32,845 nucleotides of DNA, from positions 1 through 32,845 of the forward strand of contig JAJYAM010000028.1 in assembly GCA_021779535.1 (NCBI GenBank), written 5' to 3'. Made by a program: the position numbers and the translations under genes. Source of the DNA: Pseudomonadota bacterium (GTDB lineage: Bacteria > Pseudomonadota > Gammaproteobacteria > Steroidobacterales > Steroidobacteraceae). The notes beneath the pieces are model-generated. The model ran no database searches. It was given only the letters and a program-made list of their open reading frames with translations, and was not told the DNA's origin. Positions 8,308 through 16,349 of the stretch are shown piece by piece (positions within the stretch are counted from its first letter, which is position 1; every line of letters begins with the position of its first letter).

Positions 8308-9521
8308 CCCAGGCGCCAGCGCGCGTGCGCCCGACGCTGCCAAGGGCGATCTGGATCCTCGGCTCCGTGAGCCTGCTGATGGACGTTTCCTCGGAAATGA
8401 TCCACGGCCTCCTGCCGCTGTTCCTGGTCGATTCGCTCGGCGCGAGTGCGTTCGCCGTCGGAGTGATCGAGGGACTCGGCGAGGCGACGTCGCTGGTCGT
8501 GAAGGTGTTCTCGGGCACGCTCAGCGACTACCTGGGCCGCCGCAAGCGCCTCGCGGTGCTCGGCTACGGCCTGTCCGCGCTCACCAAGCCGCTGTTCGCG
8601 CTCGCGGGGAGCGTGCACCTCGTGCTCGGCGCGCGGATCCTCGATCGGGTCGGCAAGGGAATCCGCGGCGCGCCGCGCGACGCGCTGGTCGCGGACATCG
8701 CGCCGCGCGAGCTGCGCGGTGCCGCGTTCGGCCTGCGCCAGTCGCTCGACACGATCGGCGCGTTCCTCGGACCGTTGGTCGCGGTCGGACTGATGCTTGC
8801 ATGGCACGATCGCTTTCGCGCGGTGTTCTGGGTCGCGGTGGCGCCGGCGTTGCTCGCGGTCGCCTTGCTCGAGTTCGGCGTCGGCGAGCCCGCCCCCGCG
8901 GCGGGCGCCGATCGGCGCAATCCGTTGCGGCGCGAGAACCTGCGCCGGCTCGGCGGCGCGTACTGGTGGGTGGTCGTGATCGGCGGCCTCGCCACGCTCG
9001 CCCGCTTCAGCGAGGCGTTCCTGCTGCTGCGCGCCCAGCAGGATCGCGTGCCGCTCGCGTACGTGCCGCTCGTGATGGTCGCGATGAACGTCGTGTACTC
9101 GGCCTGCGCGTACCCGTTCGGCCGGCTCGCGGACCGGATCAGTCACCCGCGCCTGCTCGGCGCAGGGCTCGCGATGCTGATCCTCGCGGACCTCGTGCTC
9201 GCGCGCGGCCGCAGCTGGCCGATGCTCACCCTCGGTGTCGGGCTCTGGGGCGTGCACATGGGCATGACGCAGGGGCTGCTCGCCGCGATGGTCACGGACG
9301 CCGCGCCGGCGCCGCTGCGCGGCACGGCGTTCGGCTTGTTCAATCTGGCGAGCGGCGGCGCGATGCTGGTCGCGAGCGGGCTCGCGGGCTGGATCTGGTC
9401 GCAGGCGGGCGCGGGATACACGTTCTACGCGGGCGCGGGCTTCGCCGCGCTCGCGCTCGGTGCGATCCTCGTGTGGCGGCCGAGCCGGCCCGCGCGCCCC
9501 GAGGCACCGCTCAGGAGCTGA
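8304..9521 (+). CDS. MFS transporter coupled to paaX
   Basis: This 405-residue polytopic membrane protein has about 12 predicted helices. The MFS motif A is clear after helix 2 (SGTLSDYLGRRKRL), and the helix 4-5 signature reads ILDRVGKGIRGAPRDALVADI. The N-terminal SLLMDVSSEMIHGLLPLFLV is typical of a drug/proton-type MFS subgroup. ATG 8304-8306 overlaps the paaX stop (ATGA), so expression should follow paaX. The sequence does not reveal the substrate; neighbourhood suggests phenylacetate, a related aromatic acid or a toxic intermediate, imported or exported. The open frame upstream of this ATG is a shadow of paaX. The 3-prime end overlaps the end of ftsH on the other strand by 11 bases. Confidence 0.88.
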   Translation: MTQAPARVRPTLPRAIWILGSVSLLMDVSSEMIHGLLPLFLVDSLGASAFAVGVIEGLGEATSLVVKVFSGTLSDYLGRRKRLAVLGYGLSALTKPLFALAGSVHLVLGARILDRVGKGIRGAPRDALVADIAPRELRGAAFGLRQSLDTIGAFLGPLVAVGLMLAWHDRFRAVFWVAVAPALLAVALLEFGVGEPAPAAGADRRNPLRRENLRRLGGAYWWVVVIGGLATLARFSEAFLLLRAQQDRVPLAYVPLVMVAMNVVYSACAYPFGRLADRISHPRLLGAGLAMLILADLVLARGRSWPMLTLGVGLWGVHMGMTQGLLAAMVTDAAPAPLRGTAFGLFNLASGGAMLVASGLAGWIWSQAGAGYTFYAGAGFAALALGAILVWRPSRPARPEAPLRS

Positions 9522-11403
9522 CCGCCGGCGCCGGCGCCGGCTCCGGGACCGGGGCCGCGAGCAATTCGGCGAGCGCCTCCCGGTTGACGACCTCGTCGCG
9601 CAACAAGCGCTGCGCGAGCCTTTCAAGCTGCGCGCGCCGATCGTTGAGCGTCGTTGCGACCCGGTGGTGCGCGTCGTCGAGCAGCTGCGCGATCTCCTCG
9701 TCGATCAGCTGCGCGGTGTGCTCGCTGTAGGCGAACCGCTCGGGCGGCGCCGGTGCGTCGAGGAACACGCCGGCACGCGGCGTTTCGTAGGTGGCCTGGC
9801 CGAGCCGCGCGCTCATCCCGTACTGGGTGACCATGTGCCGCGCCATGTCGGTCGCCTTCTGCAGGTCGTCCTCCGCGCCGGTCGACACGTCGCCGAACAC
9901 GATCTCCTCGGCCACGCGTCCGCCGAGCAGCACGTCGAGCCGGTCGAGCAGCTCGCTGCGCCTCAGCAGGTAACGATCCTCGGTCGGTTGCTGCTGGGTG
10001 AAGCCGAGCGCGCCGATGCCGCGCGGGATGATCGAGATCTTCGCGACCCGGTCCGCGTTCGGCCGCGATTCGGCGACCAGCGCGTGTCCCGCCTCGTGGT
10101 ACGCGACGGTCTGCTTCTCCTTCGCGTTCATCACGCGGTTGCGCTTCTCGAGGCCGATGATCACGCGGTCGATCGCGCTGTCGAAATCGATCATCTCGAC
10201 CGACTGCTTGTCCGCGCGGGCCGCGTGCAGTGCCGCTTCGTTCACGATGTTCGCGAGATCCGCGCCGGCGAACCCGGGGGTCCTCGCCGCGACCGCGGCG
10301 AGGTCGACGTCCGCGGCGAGCACCAGCTTGCGCGCATGCAGGCGCAGGATCTTCTCGCGCCCGCGCACGTCCGGCCGGTCGATCGCGACGTGCCGGTCGA
10401 ATCGGCCGGGCCGCAGCAGCGCGCGGTCGAGGATCTCCGGCCGGTTCGTCGCCGCCATCACCATCACGCCGCTGTTCGTGTCGAAGCCGTCCATCTCGAC
10501 GAGCAGCTGGTTCAGCGTCTGCTCGCGTTCGTCGTTGCCGCCGTAGCCGGTGACGCCGCGCGCCTTGCCGAGCGCATCGAGCTCATCGACGAAGATGATG
10601 CACGGCGCCACCTTCTCCGCCTGCTGGAACAAATCGCGGACCCGCGCGGCGCCGACGCCGACGAACATCTCGACGAATTCCGAACCGCTGATCGACAGGA
10701 ACGGCACGCCCGCCTCCCCGGCGACCGCCTTCGCGAGCAAGGTCTTGCCGGTGCCGGGGGCGCCGACGATCAGGATGCCCTTCGGGATGTGGCCGCCGAG
10801 CCGGCGGTAGCGTTCCGGATCCTTCAGGAAGCGCACGACCTCCATCAACTCTTCCTTCGCCTCGTCGATGCCCTCGACGTCGGAGAAGTGCACGCCGGTC
10901 TCCTTCTGCACGAACACCTTCGCGTGGCTGTGCCCGATCTGCGCGATCGAGCCGGCGCCCGCTTCGGTGCGCCGTAACATCATCGTCCAGAGGCCGGCGA
11001 TCAGCAGGCCCGGGATCAGCCAGGCGAACAGCGTCGAGGTCCAGTGGCTCTCCTCCGCGCCCTCGTAGTGGATCTTGGCCGCATCCAGCGCGGCGACGAG
11101 CCCCGGATCCTCGACCCGGCGGGTCAGGAACCGATGCGCGCCGTGCGCGTCGGTGGCCTTGTCGAGCGCGGCGACCGTCTTCGGCGCGAGGAGCTTCGCG
11201 ATGCCCGCGGTGTCGACCGTGCCTTCGATCGTCGACTCGCCGATCGTCAGGTCGTCGACCTTGTGTGCCTGCACCAAGGTCTTGAAGTCGCTGTAGCTCA
11301 GCGTCTCCGGCGTCTGCGTCGTCAGCAGCAGCTGCAGCACCACCAGCAGCGCGACCACCCCGACGAGGTACCACGCGGTCAGCGGCCGCTTGCTCTCTTC
11401 CAT
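9511..11403 (-). CDS. ftsH: ATP-dependent zinc metalloprotease FtsH
   Basis: This 630-residue membrane protease is close to the usual FtsH length (about 644). Order: transmembrane helix 1 (about 11-28), a periplasmic domain, helix 2 (about 123-142), then a cytoplasmic AAA+ module with Walker A GAPGTGKT (214-221), Walker B IIFVDE (269-274) and second-region-of-homology [20 protein letters not shown], then a peptidase domain with zinc motif HEAGH (436-440) and the third ligand in [12 protein letters not shown]. It degrades membrane and short-lived cytoplasmic proteins as a hexamer. The ATG at 11403 follows a GGGAGGG ribosome site by 7 bases; a longer reading to 11610 would begin inside the divergent promoter region. 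No rlmE/ftsJ or folP neighbour is seen, so this may be an extra paralog. The tail is proline-alanine rich ([12 protein letters not shown]). Confidence 0.96.
   Translation of the reverse strand: MEESKRPLTAWYLVGVVALLVVLQLLLTTQTPETLSYSDFKTLVQAHKVDDLTIGESTIEGTVDTAGIAKLLAPKTVAALDKATDAHGAHRFLTRRVEDPGLVAALDAAKIHYEGAEESHWTSTLFAWLIPGLLIAGLWTMMLRRTEAGAGSIAQIGHSHAKVFVQKETGVHFSDVEGIDEAKEELMEVVRFLKDPERYRRLGGHIPKGILIVGAPGTGKTLLAKAVAGEAGVPFLSISGSEFVEMFVGVGAARVRDLFQQAEKVAPCIIFVDELDALGKARGVTGYGGNDEREQTLNQLLVEMDGFDTNSGVMVMAATNRPEILDRALLRPGRFDRHVAIDRPDVRGREKILRLHARKLVLAADVDLAAVAARTPGFAGADLANIVNEAALHAARADKQSVEMIDFDSAIDRVIIGLEKRNRVMNAKEKQTVAYHEAGHALVAESRPNADRVAKISIIPRGIGALGFTQQQPTEDRYLLRRSELLDRLDVLLGGRVAEEIVFGDVSTGAEDDLQKATDMARHMVTQYGMSARLGQATYETPRAGVFLDAPAPPERFAYSEHTAQLIDEEIAQLLDDAHHRVATTLNDRRAQLERLAQRLLRDEVVNREALAELLAAPVPEPAPAPAVSS
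9524..9541. terminator. Self-complementary GC tract just after the MFS stop, inside ftsH
   Basis: GCCGGC repeated three times is an 18-base perfect palindrome beginning two bases after the MFS stop codon. It could fold as a 7-bp hairpin with a CCGG loop in the MFS transcript. It also encodes the EPAPAPA tail of FtsH on the other strand. No U-tract follows, so intrinsic termination is uncertain; the tract might simply reflect Pro-Ala codon repetition. Confidence 0.35.
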
Positions 11404-11612
11404 CCCAGCACCCTCCCACGCCGCGCCGGTACCGGGGATGCCGCGCCCGCGGTGCGGGCGGCCATCCTGGTCCCGCCGGCAGACGCGGTCGACGATCCCG
11501 GCCGCCTCGTGACGGCGGGTCACCCCGTCGATCGCGCGGCGCATTGTACCCGTTATGACGCCGCGCCCGCGGTGGTATCCTGGCGCGAACCAGTTCGACG
11601 GCACCGCCACCG
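11404..11612. promoter_or_regulatory. Divergent ftsH / oxidoreductase gap (209 bp)
   Basis: This is the longest gene-free stretch in the window. It holds the ftsH ribosome site, a small inverted repeat GTGAC-N5-GTCAC (11509-11523), and near 11543-11548 a minus-strand TACAAT that could be an ftsH -10, with no convincing -35. I find no clear heat-shock (sigma-32) promoter. On the plus strand TATCCT (11576-11581) is a weak candidate -10 for the oxidoreductase gene. No small gene is supported. Confidence 0.35.
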
Positions 11613-13643
11613 ATGACCGAGAAGCGCTTCGTTCGCGCCGCTTGTCCGCACGACTGCCCGGATACCTGCGCGATCCGCGTGACCGTCGAGGACGGTGTCG
11701 CGGTTCGCGTGCAGGGCGATCCGGATCACCCGCCGACGCACGGCGCGCTGTGCACCAAGGTCGCGCGGTACCCCGAACGCACCTACCATCCGGAGCGCTT
11801 GCTCCATCCGCTGCGCCGGGTCGGTCCGAAGGGCGCCGGGCACATGGAGCGGGTCGGCTGGGACGAGGCGCTCGACGAGATCGCGTCGCGGCTCGGGCGC
11901 ATCGCCGCGCGCGACCCCGCGGCGATCCTGCCGTACAGCTACGCCGGGACGATGGGGCTCGTGCAGGGCGATTCGATGTCGGCGCGATTCTTCCACCGGC
12001 TCGGCGCGTCCCTGCTGGACCGGACGATCTGCGCGAGCGCCGGCGCGGCCGCGCTCGACGCGACCTACGGAGACCGCGTCGGGATGCACGTCGAGCGCTA
12101 CGTGGACAGTCGCGTGATCCTGATCTGGGGCAGCAACAGCATCGCGTCGAACCTGCACTTCTGGAGCTTCGCGCAGCAGGCCAAGCGCGCCGGCGCGAAA
12201 CTCATCTGCATCGATCCGCGCCGCACCGAGACCGCCGATCGATGTCACCAGCACGTCGCGCTGCTGCCGGGCACCGATGGGGCGCTCGCGCTCGGCTTGA
12301 TCCGTGAGATCGACACCCGGGGCTGGATCGATCGGGATTACGTCGAGGCGCACACCGACGGCTGGCCGGCGCTGCGCGCGGTCGCGAGCGCGTGGACGCC
12401 CGAGCGCACCGCGGCGGTATGCGGGATCGGCGCGGAGGAAGTGCGCGGCCTCGCGCAGGATTATGCGACGCTCCGGCCGGCGGCGATCCGGCTGAACTAC
12501 GGCATGCAGCGCACCCACGGCGGCGGCAGCGCCGTGCGCCTGATCGCGGCCCTGCCCTGCCTGATCGGCGCGTGGCGGGATCCGGCGGGCGGGATGCTGC
12601 TGTCCGCGTCGGGCTTCGCGCCGACCGACTCGCAGCGCCTGCGGCGGCCGGATCTGATCCCGGGCCCGACGCCGCGCACGGTGAACATGAGCACGATCGG
12701 CGATGCGCTGCTCGCGGACGCGTCACCGGCCTTCGGTCCGCGGATCGACGCGCTCGTCGTGTACAACAGCAATCCGGTCGCGGTCGCGCCGGAATCGCCG
12801 AAGGTCGTGCGCGGCTTCGCCCGCGAGGACCTGTTCACGGTGGTGCTCGAGCACTTCCAGACCGATACCGCCGACTACGCGGATTTCGTGCTCCCGGCGA
12901 CGACGCAGCTCGAGCACTTCGACGTGCACAAGAGCTACGGCCACGCCTACGTGCTGGTGAACGAGCCGGCGATCGCGCCGCTCGGCGAAGCGCGGCCGAA
13001 CACCGCGGTGTTCCGCGCGCTCGCATCGCGTTGCGGGTTCACCGACGCGTGCTTCCGCGACGACGACGTGACGATCGGCTCGCAGGCGTTCGGGGACGCG
13101 ATCGACTTCGAGCGCCTGCGGCGCGACGGCTGGATCCGCTTGCCGATCGCGGACGCGCCGTTCGCCGCCGGCGGATTCGCGACCGCGAACGGGCGCGCGC
13201 AGTTCGCGCCGCCGTCGCTCGGCCCGGCCGATCACGTCCCGCCGTACGAATCGGCGCTCTCGGCACCGGCGCTCGCGCGCCGTTATCCGCTCGCGATGAT
13301 CTCGCCGCCGGCGCGCCATTTCCTGAACTCGACCTTCGTGAACGTGCGGAGCCTGCGCAGCATCGAGGGCGAGCCGCTGCTCGAGATGCATCCGCTCGAC
13401 GCGGGTGCGCGCGTCCTCGAGGATGGGCAGCTCGTGCGCGCGTACAACGATCGCGGCGAGTATCGGTGCCGGCTGCGCGTGAGCGACCGCGCGCGTCCCG
13501 GGGTCGTCGTCGGCCTCGGGGTCTGGTGGCGCAAGTTCGGCGTCGCGGGCACCAACGCGAACGAGCTCACCCACCAGCGCCTGACCGACATCGGCCGCGC
13601 ACCGACGTTCTACGATTGCCTCGTCGAGGTGGCCGCGGCCTGA
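11613..13643 (+). CDS. Molybdopterin-dependent oxidoreductase, DMSO reductase superfamily, substrate unknown
   Basis: This 676-residue protein binds an N-terminal [4Fe-4S] cluster through C11, C15, C19 and C47 (CPHDCPDTC ... LCTK), then the bis-MGD cofactor. The segment DRTICASAGAA puts C140 where the family has its molybdenum ligand, so a cysteine-ligated Mo (or W) is likely. Later family blocks include ILIWGSNSIASNLHFW, VVYNSNPVAVAPE, VLPATTQLEHFDVHKSYGH and a C-terminal molydopterin dinucleotide-binding domain (about 555-670; NSTFVNVRSLRSIEG). There is no twin-arginine signal, so it is cytoplasmic. No iron-sulfur or membrane-anchor partner gene is adjacent, which matches the soluble BisC-like group of uncharacterised enzymes. 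The start ATG has a poor Shine-Dalgarno sequence. The family is certain; the reaction is not. Confidence 0.9.
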   Translation: MTEKRFVRAACPHDCPDTCAIRVTVEDGVAVRVQGDPDHPPTHGALCTKVARYPERTYHPERLLHPLRRVGPKGAGHMERVGWDEALDEIASRLGRIAARDPAAILPYSYAGTMGLVQGDSMSARFFHRLGASLLDRTICASAGAAALDATYGDRVGMHVERYVDSRVILIWGSNSIASNLHFWSFAQQAKRAGAKLICIDPRRTETADRCHQHVALLPGTDGALALGLIREIDTRGWIDRDYVEAHTDGWPALRAVASAWTPERTAAVCGIGAEEVRGLAQDYATLRPAAIRLNYGMQRTHGGGSAVRLIAALPCLIGAWRDPAGGMLLSASGFAPTDSQRLRRPDLIPGPTPRTVNMSTIGDALLADASPAFGPRIDALVVYNSNPVAVAPESPKVVRGFAREDLFTVVLEHFQTDTADYADFVLPATTQLEHFDVHKSYGHAYVLVNEPAIAPLGEARPNTAVFRALASRCGFTDACFRDDDVTIGSQAFGDAIDFERLRRDGWIRLPIADAPFAAGGFATANGRAQFAPPSLGPADHVPPYESALSAPALARRYPLAMISPPARHFLNSTFVNVRSLRSIEGEPLLEMHPLDAGARVLEDGQLVRAYNDRGEYRCRLRVSDRARPGVVVGLGVWWRKFGVAGTNANELTHQRLTDIGRAPTFYDCLVEVAAA

Positions 13644-13680
13644 GGCGGGCGGCCTGACGCGTTCGGCCGCGGCGTCCTCG
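13625..13680. terminator. Long hairpin spanning the oxidoreductase stop codon
   Basis: Arms 13625-13640 and 13665-13680 pair over 14 of 16 positions (5 bp, a 2x2 internal mismatch, then a perfect 9-bp GCCGCGGCC/GGCCGCGGC core) around a 24-base loop that contains the TGA (13641-13643). It sits between convergent genes (the nucleosidase ends at 13693) and could stop transcripts from both sides, though no T-tract is present. Confidence 0.45.
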
Positions 13681-13692
13681 GCGGGCGCGTCC

Positions 13693-14289
13693 TCAGCCGC
13701 CGCGCGCGGCGATCTGCCGATACAGCCGCAGGAACTCGATCGCGGCCTTGTGGACGTTGTCCTTCCAGTGCCGCGCGGCCGCCTCGTCCGCGCCGTCGGT
13801 GACGTACTTGACGCAGCCGAACGGCGCGCCCTCGTGCCAGCTGACCTTGGCGAGCGCGTACGCCTCCATGTCGACGACGTCGCAGGCGATCCCGACGTCG
13901 CCGGTCGCGAACGAGTCGCCGCTGCCGCAGGTCGCCGGCGGCAGCGACGTGAACACCGCTGGGAACTCGAGGCACGCCGGCGCCGGATCGAACGGCGTCG
14001 TGCCGAGCGCGAAGCCGAGCCCGCTCGCGTCCATGTCCCGCTGCACGAAGCGGTCGCAGGCGAAGAAGCGATGCGGGTCGTGGGTGCGGCTGCCCGCCGA
14101 GCCGAAATTCACCACCAGTGGCGGCGGTTCCCCGGCGCTCGCATAGCGCAGCAGCTCGCGCGTGAGCGCGCGCGTCGCGTTGATCTTGCCGACGCCGCAG
14201 TACAGCACCGGGACGCCGGCGGATTCGAACGCGCCGTCCGACTCCTCCGGGAGCGCGAACACCGCCAGGATTCGCGGAAGCGCCGCCAC
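13693..14289 (-). CDS. MTA/SAH nucleosidase-like protein (purine nucleoside phosphorylase fold)
   Basis: The 198-residue product has the Pfs/MTAN core: N-terminal ILAVFALPEE (acidic residues E15/E16), GVGKINAT, VNFGSAG, the purine/ribose segment VVDMEAYALA with E142, and KYVTDGADEAA with D165, which would protonate adenine. It likely hydrolyses 5-prime-methylthioadenosine, S-adenosylhomocysteine or a related nucleoside to release adenine. It is shorter than E. coli MTAN (about 232), so the exact substrate is uncertain. The start is GTG (14289-14287) with a weak ribosome site, 19 bases after apt. Location next to apt makes sense: adenine released here is converted to AMP by the upstream gene's product. 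Confidence 0.82.
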   Translation of the reverse strand: MAALPRILAVFALPEESDGAFESAGVPVLYCGVGKINATRALTRELLRYASAGEPPPLVVNFGSAGSRTHDPHRFFACDRFVQRDMDASGLGFALGTTPFDPAPACLEFPAVFTSLPPATCGSGDSFATGDVGIACDVVDMEAYALAKVSWHEGAPFGCVKYVTDGADEAAARHWKDNVHKAAIEFLRLYRQIAARGG

Positions 14290-14308
14290 GATCGAGCCCG
14301 GGCGGCCG

Positions 14309-14818
14309 CTAATAGGTGATCGCGGCGCGCGGCCGCAGCGCCCGCCACGCGAACCCGTCGGCGAGCCGCAGATCGATCAGCACCGCGAGCCCCTCGACGT
14401 CGTAACCGCCGCGCGCGCACAGATTCGCGGCCGCTTGCAGCGTCCCGCCGGTCGCGAGCACGTCGTCGACGATCAGCACCCGGCCGCGGCCGGGCTGCAT
14501 TTCGAGCACGCCGGTACCGTATTCCAGCGAATACGCCTCGTCGACGACCGGCGGCGGCAGCTTGCCTTGCTTGCGCACGAGCACGAAGCCCTTGCGGCGG
14601 CGCGCGGCGAGCGCCGCGCCGAGCACGAAGCCGCGCGACTCGATCCCGGCGAGCACGTCGATCCGCCCCCACTCCGTGGGGTCGAGCAGCGCGTCGAGCG
14701 CGTCGACGGTGGCCTCGAACCGCTCGCGCAGCAGGCGCGAGATGTCGCGAAAGACGATGCCGGGCCGGGGGAAATCCGGCGCGTCGTCGATGTAGCTCTT
14801 CAGGTCCACGGGAATCAC
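14309..14818 (-). CDS. apt: Adenine phosphoribosyltransferase
   Basis: This 169-residue enzyme joins adenine and PRPP to give AMP. The PRPP-binding motif is VLIVDDVLATGGT, and the N-terminal substrate block is DFPRPGIVFRDISRLL, followed by GIESRGFVLGAALA. The first start is GTG at 14818-14816; a second in-frame GTG three codons later is equally possible. It follows the nadB stop by 12 bases in the nadA-nadB-apt-nucleosidase operon. It recycles adenine from the downstream nucleosidase. A TATAAT on the coding strand just inside the end of nadB may give it a separate promoter. Confidence 0.95.
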   Translation of the reverse strand: MIPVDLKSYIDDAPDFPRPGIVFRDISRLLRERFEATVDALDALLDPTEWGRIDVLAGIESRGFVLGAALAARRRKGFVLVRKQGKLPPPVVDEAYSLEYGTGVLEMQPGRGRVLIVDDVLATGGTLQAAANLCARGGYDVEGLAVLIDLRLADGFAWRALRPRAAITY

Positions 14819-14830
14819 CGGTCGATCGGG

Positions 14831-16342
14831 TCAGTGAGCGCCCATTATACCGACCGCATCGGCGCCGTCGCGGCGCCGGTCGCGGTTCGGATAGTCCGCG
14901 CGCCAGTGCGCGCCGCGGCTCTCGCGGCGTGCCCTCGCCGCGCCGATCATCGACCGCGCGAGTGCGATCCGCAGCGCGAGCGTGCGCTGCGCGGGGGCGA
15001 GCATCGATTCCAGCCGCTGCAGCTGCGCGAGCGCGTCCGCGAGCCCCGGATCGCGCCGCACCGGCCCCATCGCCCCCCACAGGATCTCACGCAACCGCCG
15101 CCATTCGCTCTGGCGCGCGTCGAACGGCGCGGGCACGGCGGAACGCGTCGCCACCGGCCGGTCGCGCCGTCGCCCCGCGGCGAGCGCACGGCCCGCGGCG
15201 CTGCCGACCACGATCGCTTCGAGGAGCGAGTTGCTGGCGAGGCGGTTCGCGCCGTGCAGGCCGGTGTGGGCGACTTCACCGACGGCCCACAGTCCCGGGA
15301 CGCTCGTGTGGCCCGACGCGTCGATCACGATGCCGCCCATGTGGTAGTGCGCGGCGCAGGTCACCGGGATCGGCGTGCGGGCCGGATCGATCCGGTGGGC
15401 GATGCAGGCGGCGTGCGCGCCCGGGAATTCGGCGCCCGCACCGGACCGGAAGATCTCGGTCGCGTCGAGCGCCACGTCGCGCCCCGCGCTCTGCTCGCTC
15501 CACACCGCCCTTGCGACCACGTCGCGCGGCGCGAGGTCGCCGCGCGGGTCGAGCGCCGCCATGAACGGGCGTCCATCGGCCACCAGGCGGGCGCCGGCGC
15601 CGCGCAGCGCCTCGGTCAGCAGCGGCAACGGGTCGCTGTCGCATCGCAGCGCGGTCGGGTGGAACTGCACGAACTCGAGCCCGGCGACCGCGGCGCCGTG
15701 CGCGACCGCGATCGCGAGGCCGTGCCCGGTCGCGTGCCCGGGGTTCGTCGTCGCCGCGAACAGTTGTCCGATCCCGCCGGTCGCGAGCACGGTCTCGGCC
15801 GCGCGGATCGCGACCGCGCTGCCGTCGGCGCGCAACGCGAGCGCGCCGGCGACACCGTCGGAACCGGTGATCAGGTCCACGGCCTCGAGGTCGCGTCGAA
15901 TCGTCACGTGCGCGCTCTCGCGCGCCCGTGCCCACAGCGCCCGCTGGATCGCCGCGCCGGTGCGATCGCCGTCCGCATGCAGGATCCGCGCGATCGAGTG
16001 CCCCGCTTCGAGGTGCAGGTGAGGCGCGTCGGTCGCACCGTCGAATCGCAGGCCGCTCTCGCGCAGGAAGTCGATCGCACCGCCGGCGGCCGACACGATC
16101 GTCGCGATCGCCGTTTCGCTCGCCGAATGATCCGCCGCCTTCAAGGTGTCGGCGGAGTGCAGCGCGACCGAGTCGCCGCGCCCGATCGGCGCGGCGATGC
16201 CGCCTTTCGCGAGCGACGTCGCGGTCGCGTCGGGTCCCTCGGGCGCGAGCAGCAGCACGCGGCGTGGCGCCGCATGCAGCGCCACGCTCAACCCGGCGGC
16301 GCCGGCGCCGACCACGAGAATGTCGGCTTCTAAGGATTCCAT
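14831..16342 (-). CDS. nadB: L-aspartate oxidase
   Basis: This 503-residue flavoprotein oxidises L-aspartate to iminoaspartate, the first step of de novo NAD synthesis. N-terminal ADILVVGAGAAGLSVAL binds FAD; ATSLAKGGIAAP, FVQFHPTALR, HYHMGGIVID and GLHGANRLASNSLLEA are the family's flavin and active-site blocks. It is slightly shorter than the E. coli enzyme (540). The ATG at 16342-16340 lies 7 bases after the nadA stop, with no obvious Shine-Dalgarno, suggesting coupling to nadA. NadB can use O2 or fumarate as electron acceptor. The product must be handed to NadA, encoded next door. Succinate dehydrogenase flavoprotein is excluded by operon context and by the NadB-specific blocks. Confidence 0.97.
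   Translation of the reverse strand: MESLEADILVVGAGAAGLSVALHAAPRRVLLLAPEGPDATATSLAKGGIAAPIGRGDSVALHSADTLKAADHSASETAIATIVSAAGGAIDFLRESGLRFDGATDAPHLHLEAGHSIARILHADGDRTGAAIQRALWARARESAHVTIRRDLEAVDLITGSDGVAGALALRADGSAVAIRAAETVLATGGIGQLFAATTNPGHATGHGLAIAVAHGAAVAGLEFVQFHPTALRCDSDPLPLLTEALRGAGARLVADGRPFMAALDPRGDLAPRDVVARAVWSEQSAGRDVALDATEIFRSGAGAEFPGAHAACIAHRIDPARTPIPVTCAAHYHMGGIVIDASGHTSVPGLWAVGEVAHTGLHGANRLASNSLLEAIVVGSAAGRALAAGRRRDRPVATRSAVPAPFDARQSEWRRLREILWGAMGPVRRDPGLADALAQLQRLESMLAPAQRTLALRIALARSMIGAARARRESRGAHWRADYPNRDRRRDGADAVGIMGAH
14844..14849 (-). promoter_or_regulatory. Candidate internal -10 for apt
   Basis: The minus strand reads GGTATAATGGG here, a perfect TATAAT, inside the last codons of nadB and about 26 bases before the apt start. 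The -35 position (CGCGAC at 17-base spacing) does not match. In such GC-rich DNA a consensus -10 is notable, but the promoter is unproven. Confidence 0.4.
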
Positions 16343-16349
16343 CGGGGGG

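Noticed and set aside
11404-11612. Sigma-32 heat-shock promoter for ftsH
   Set aside because: I found no CTTGAA / CCCCAT pair at proper spacing in the gap.
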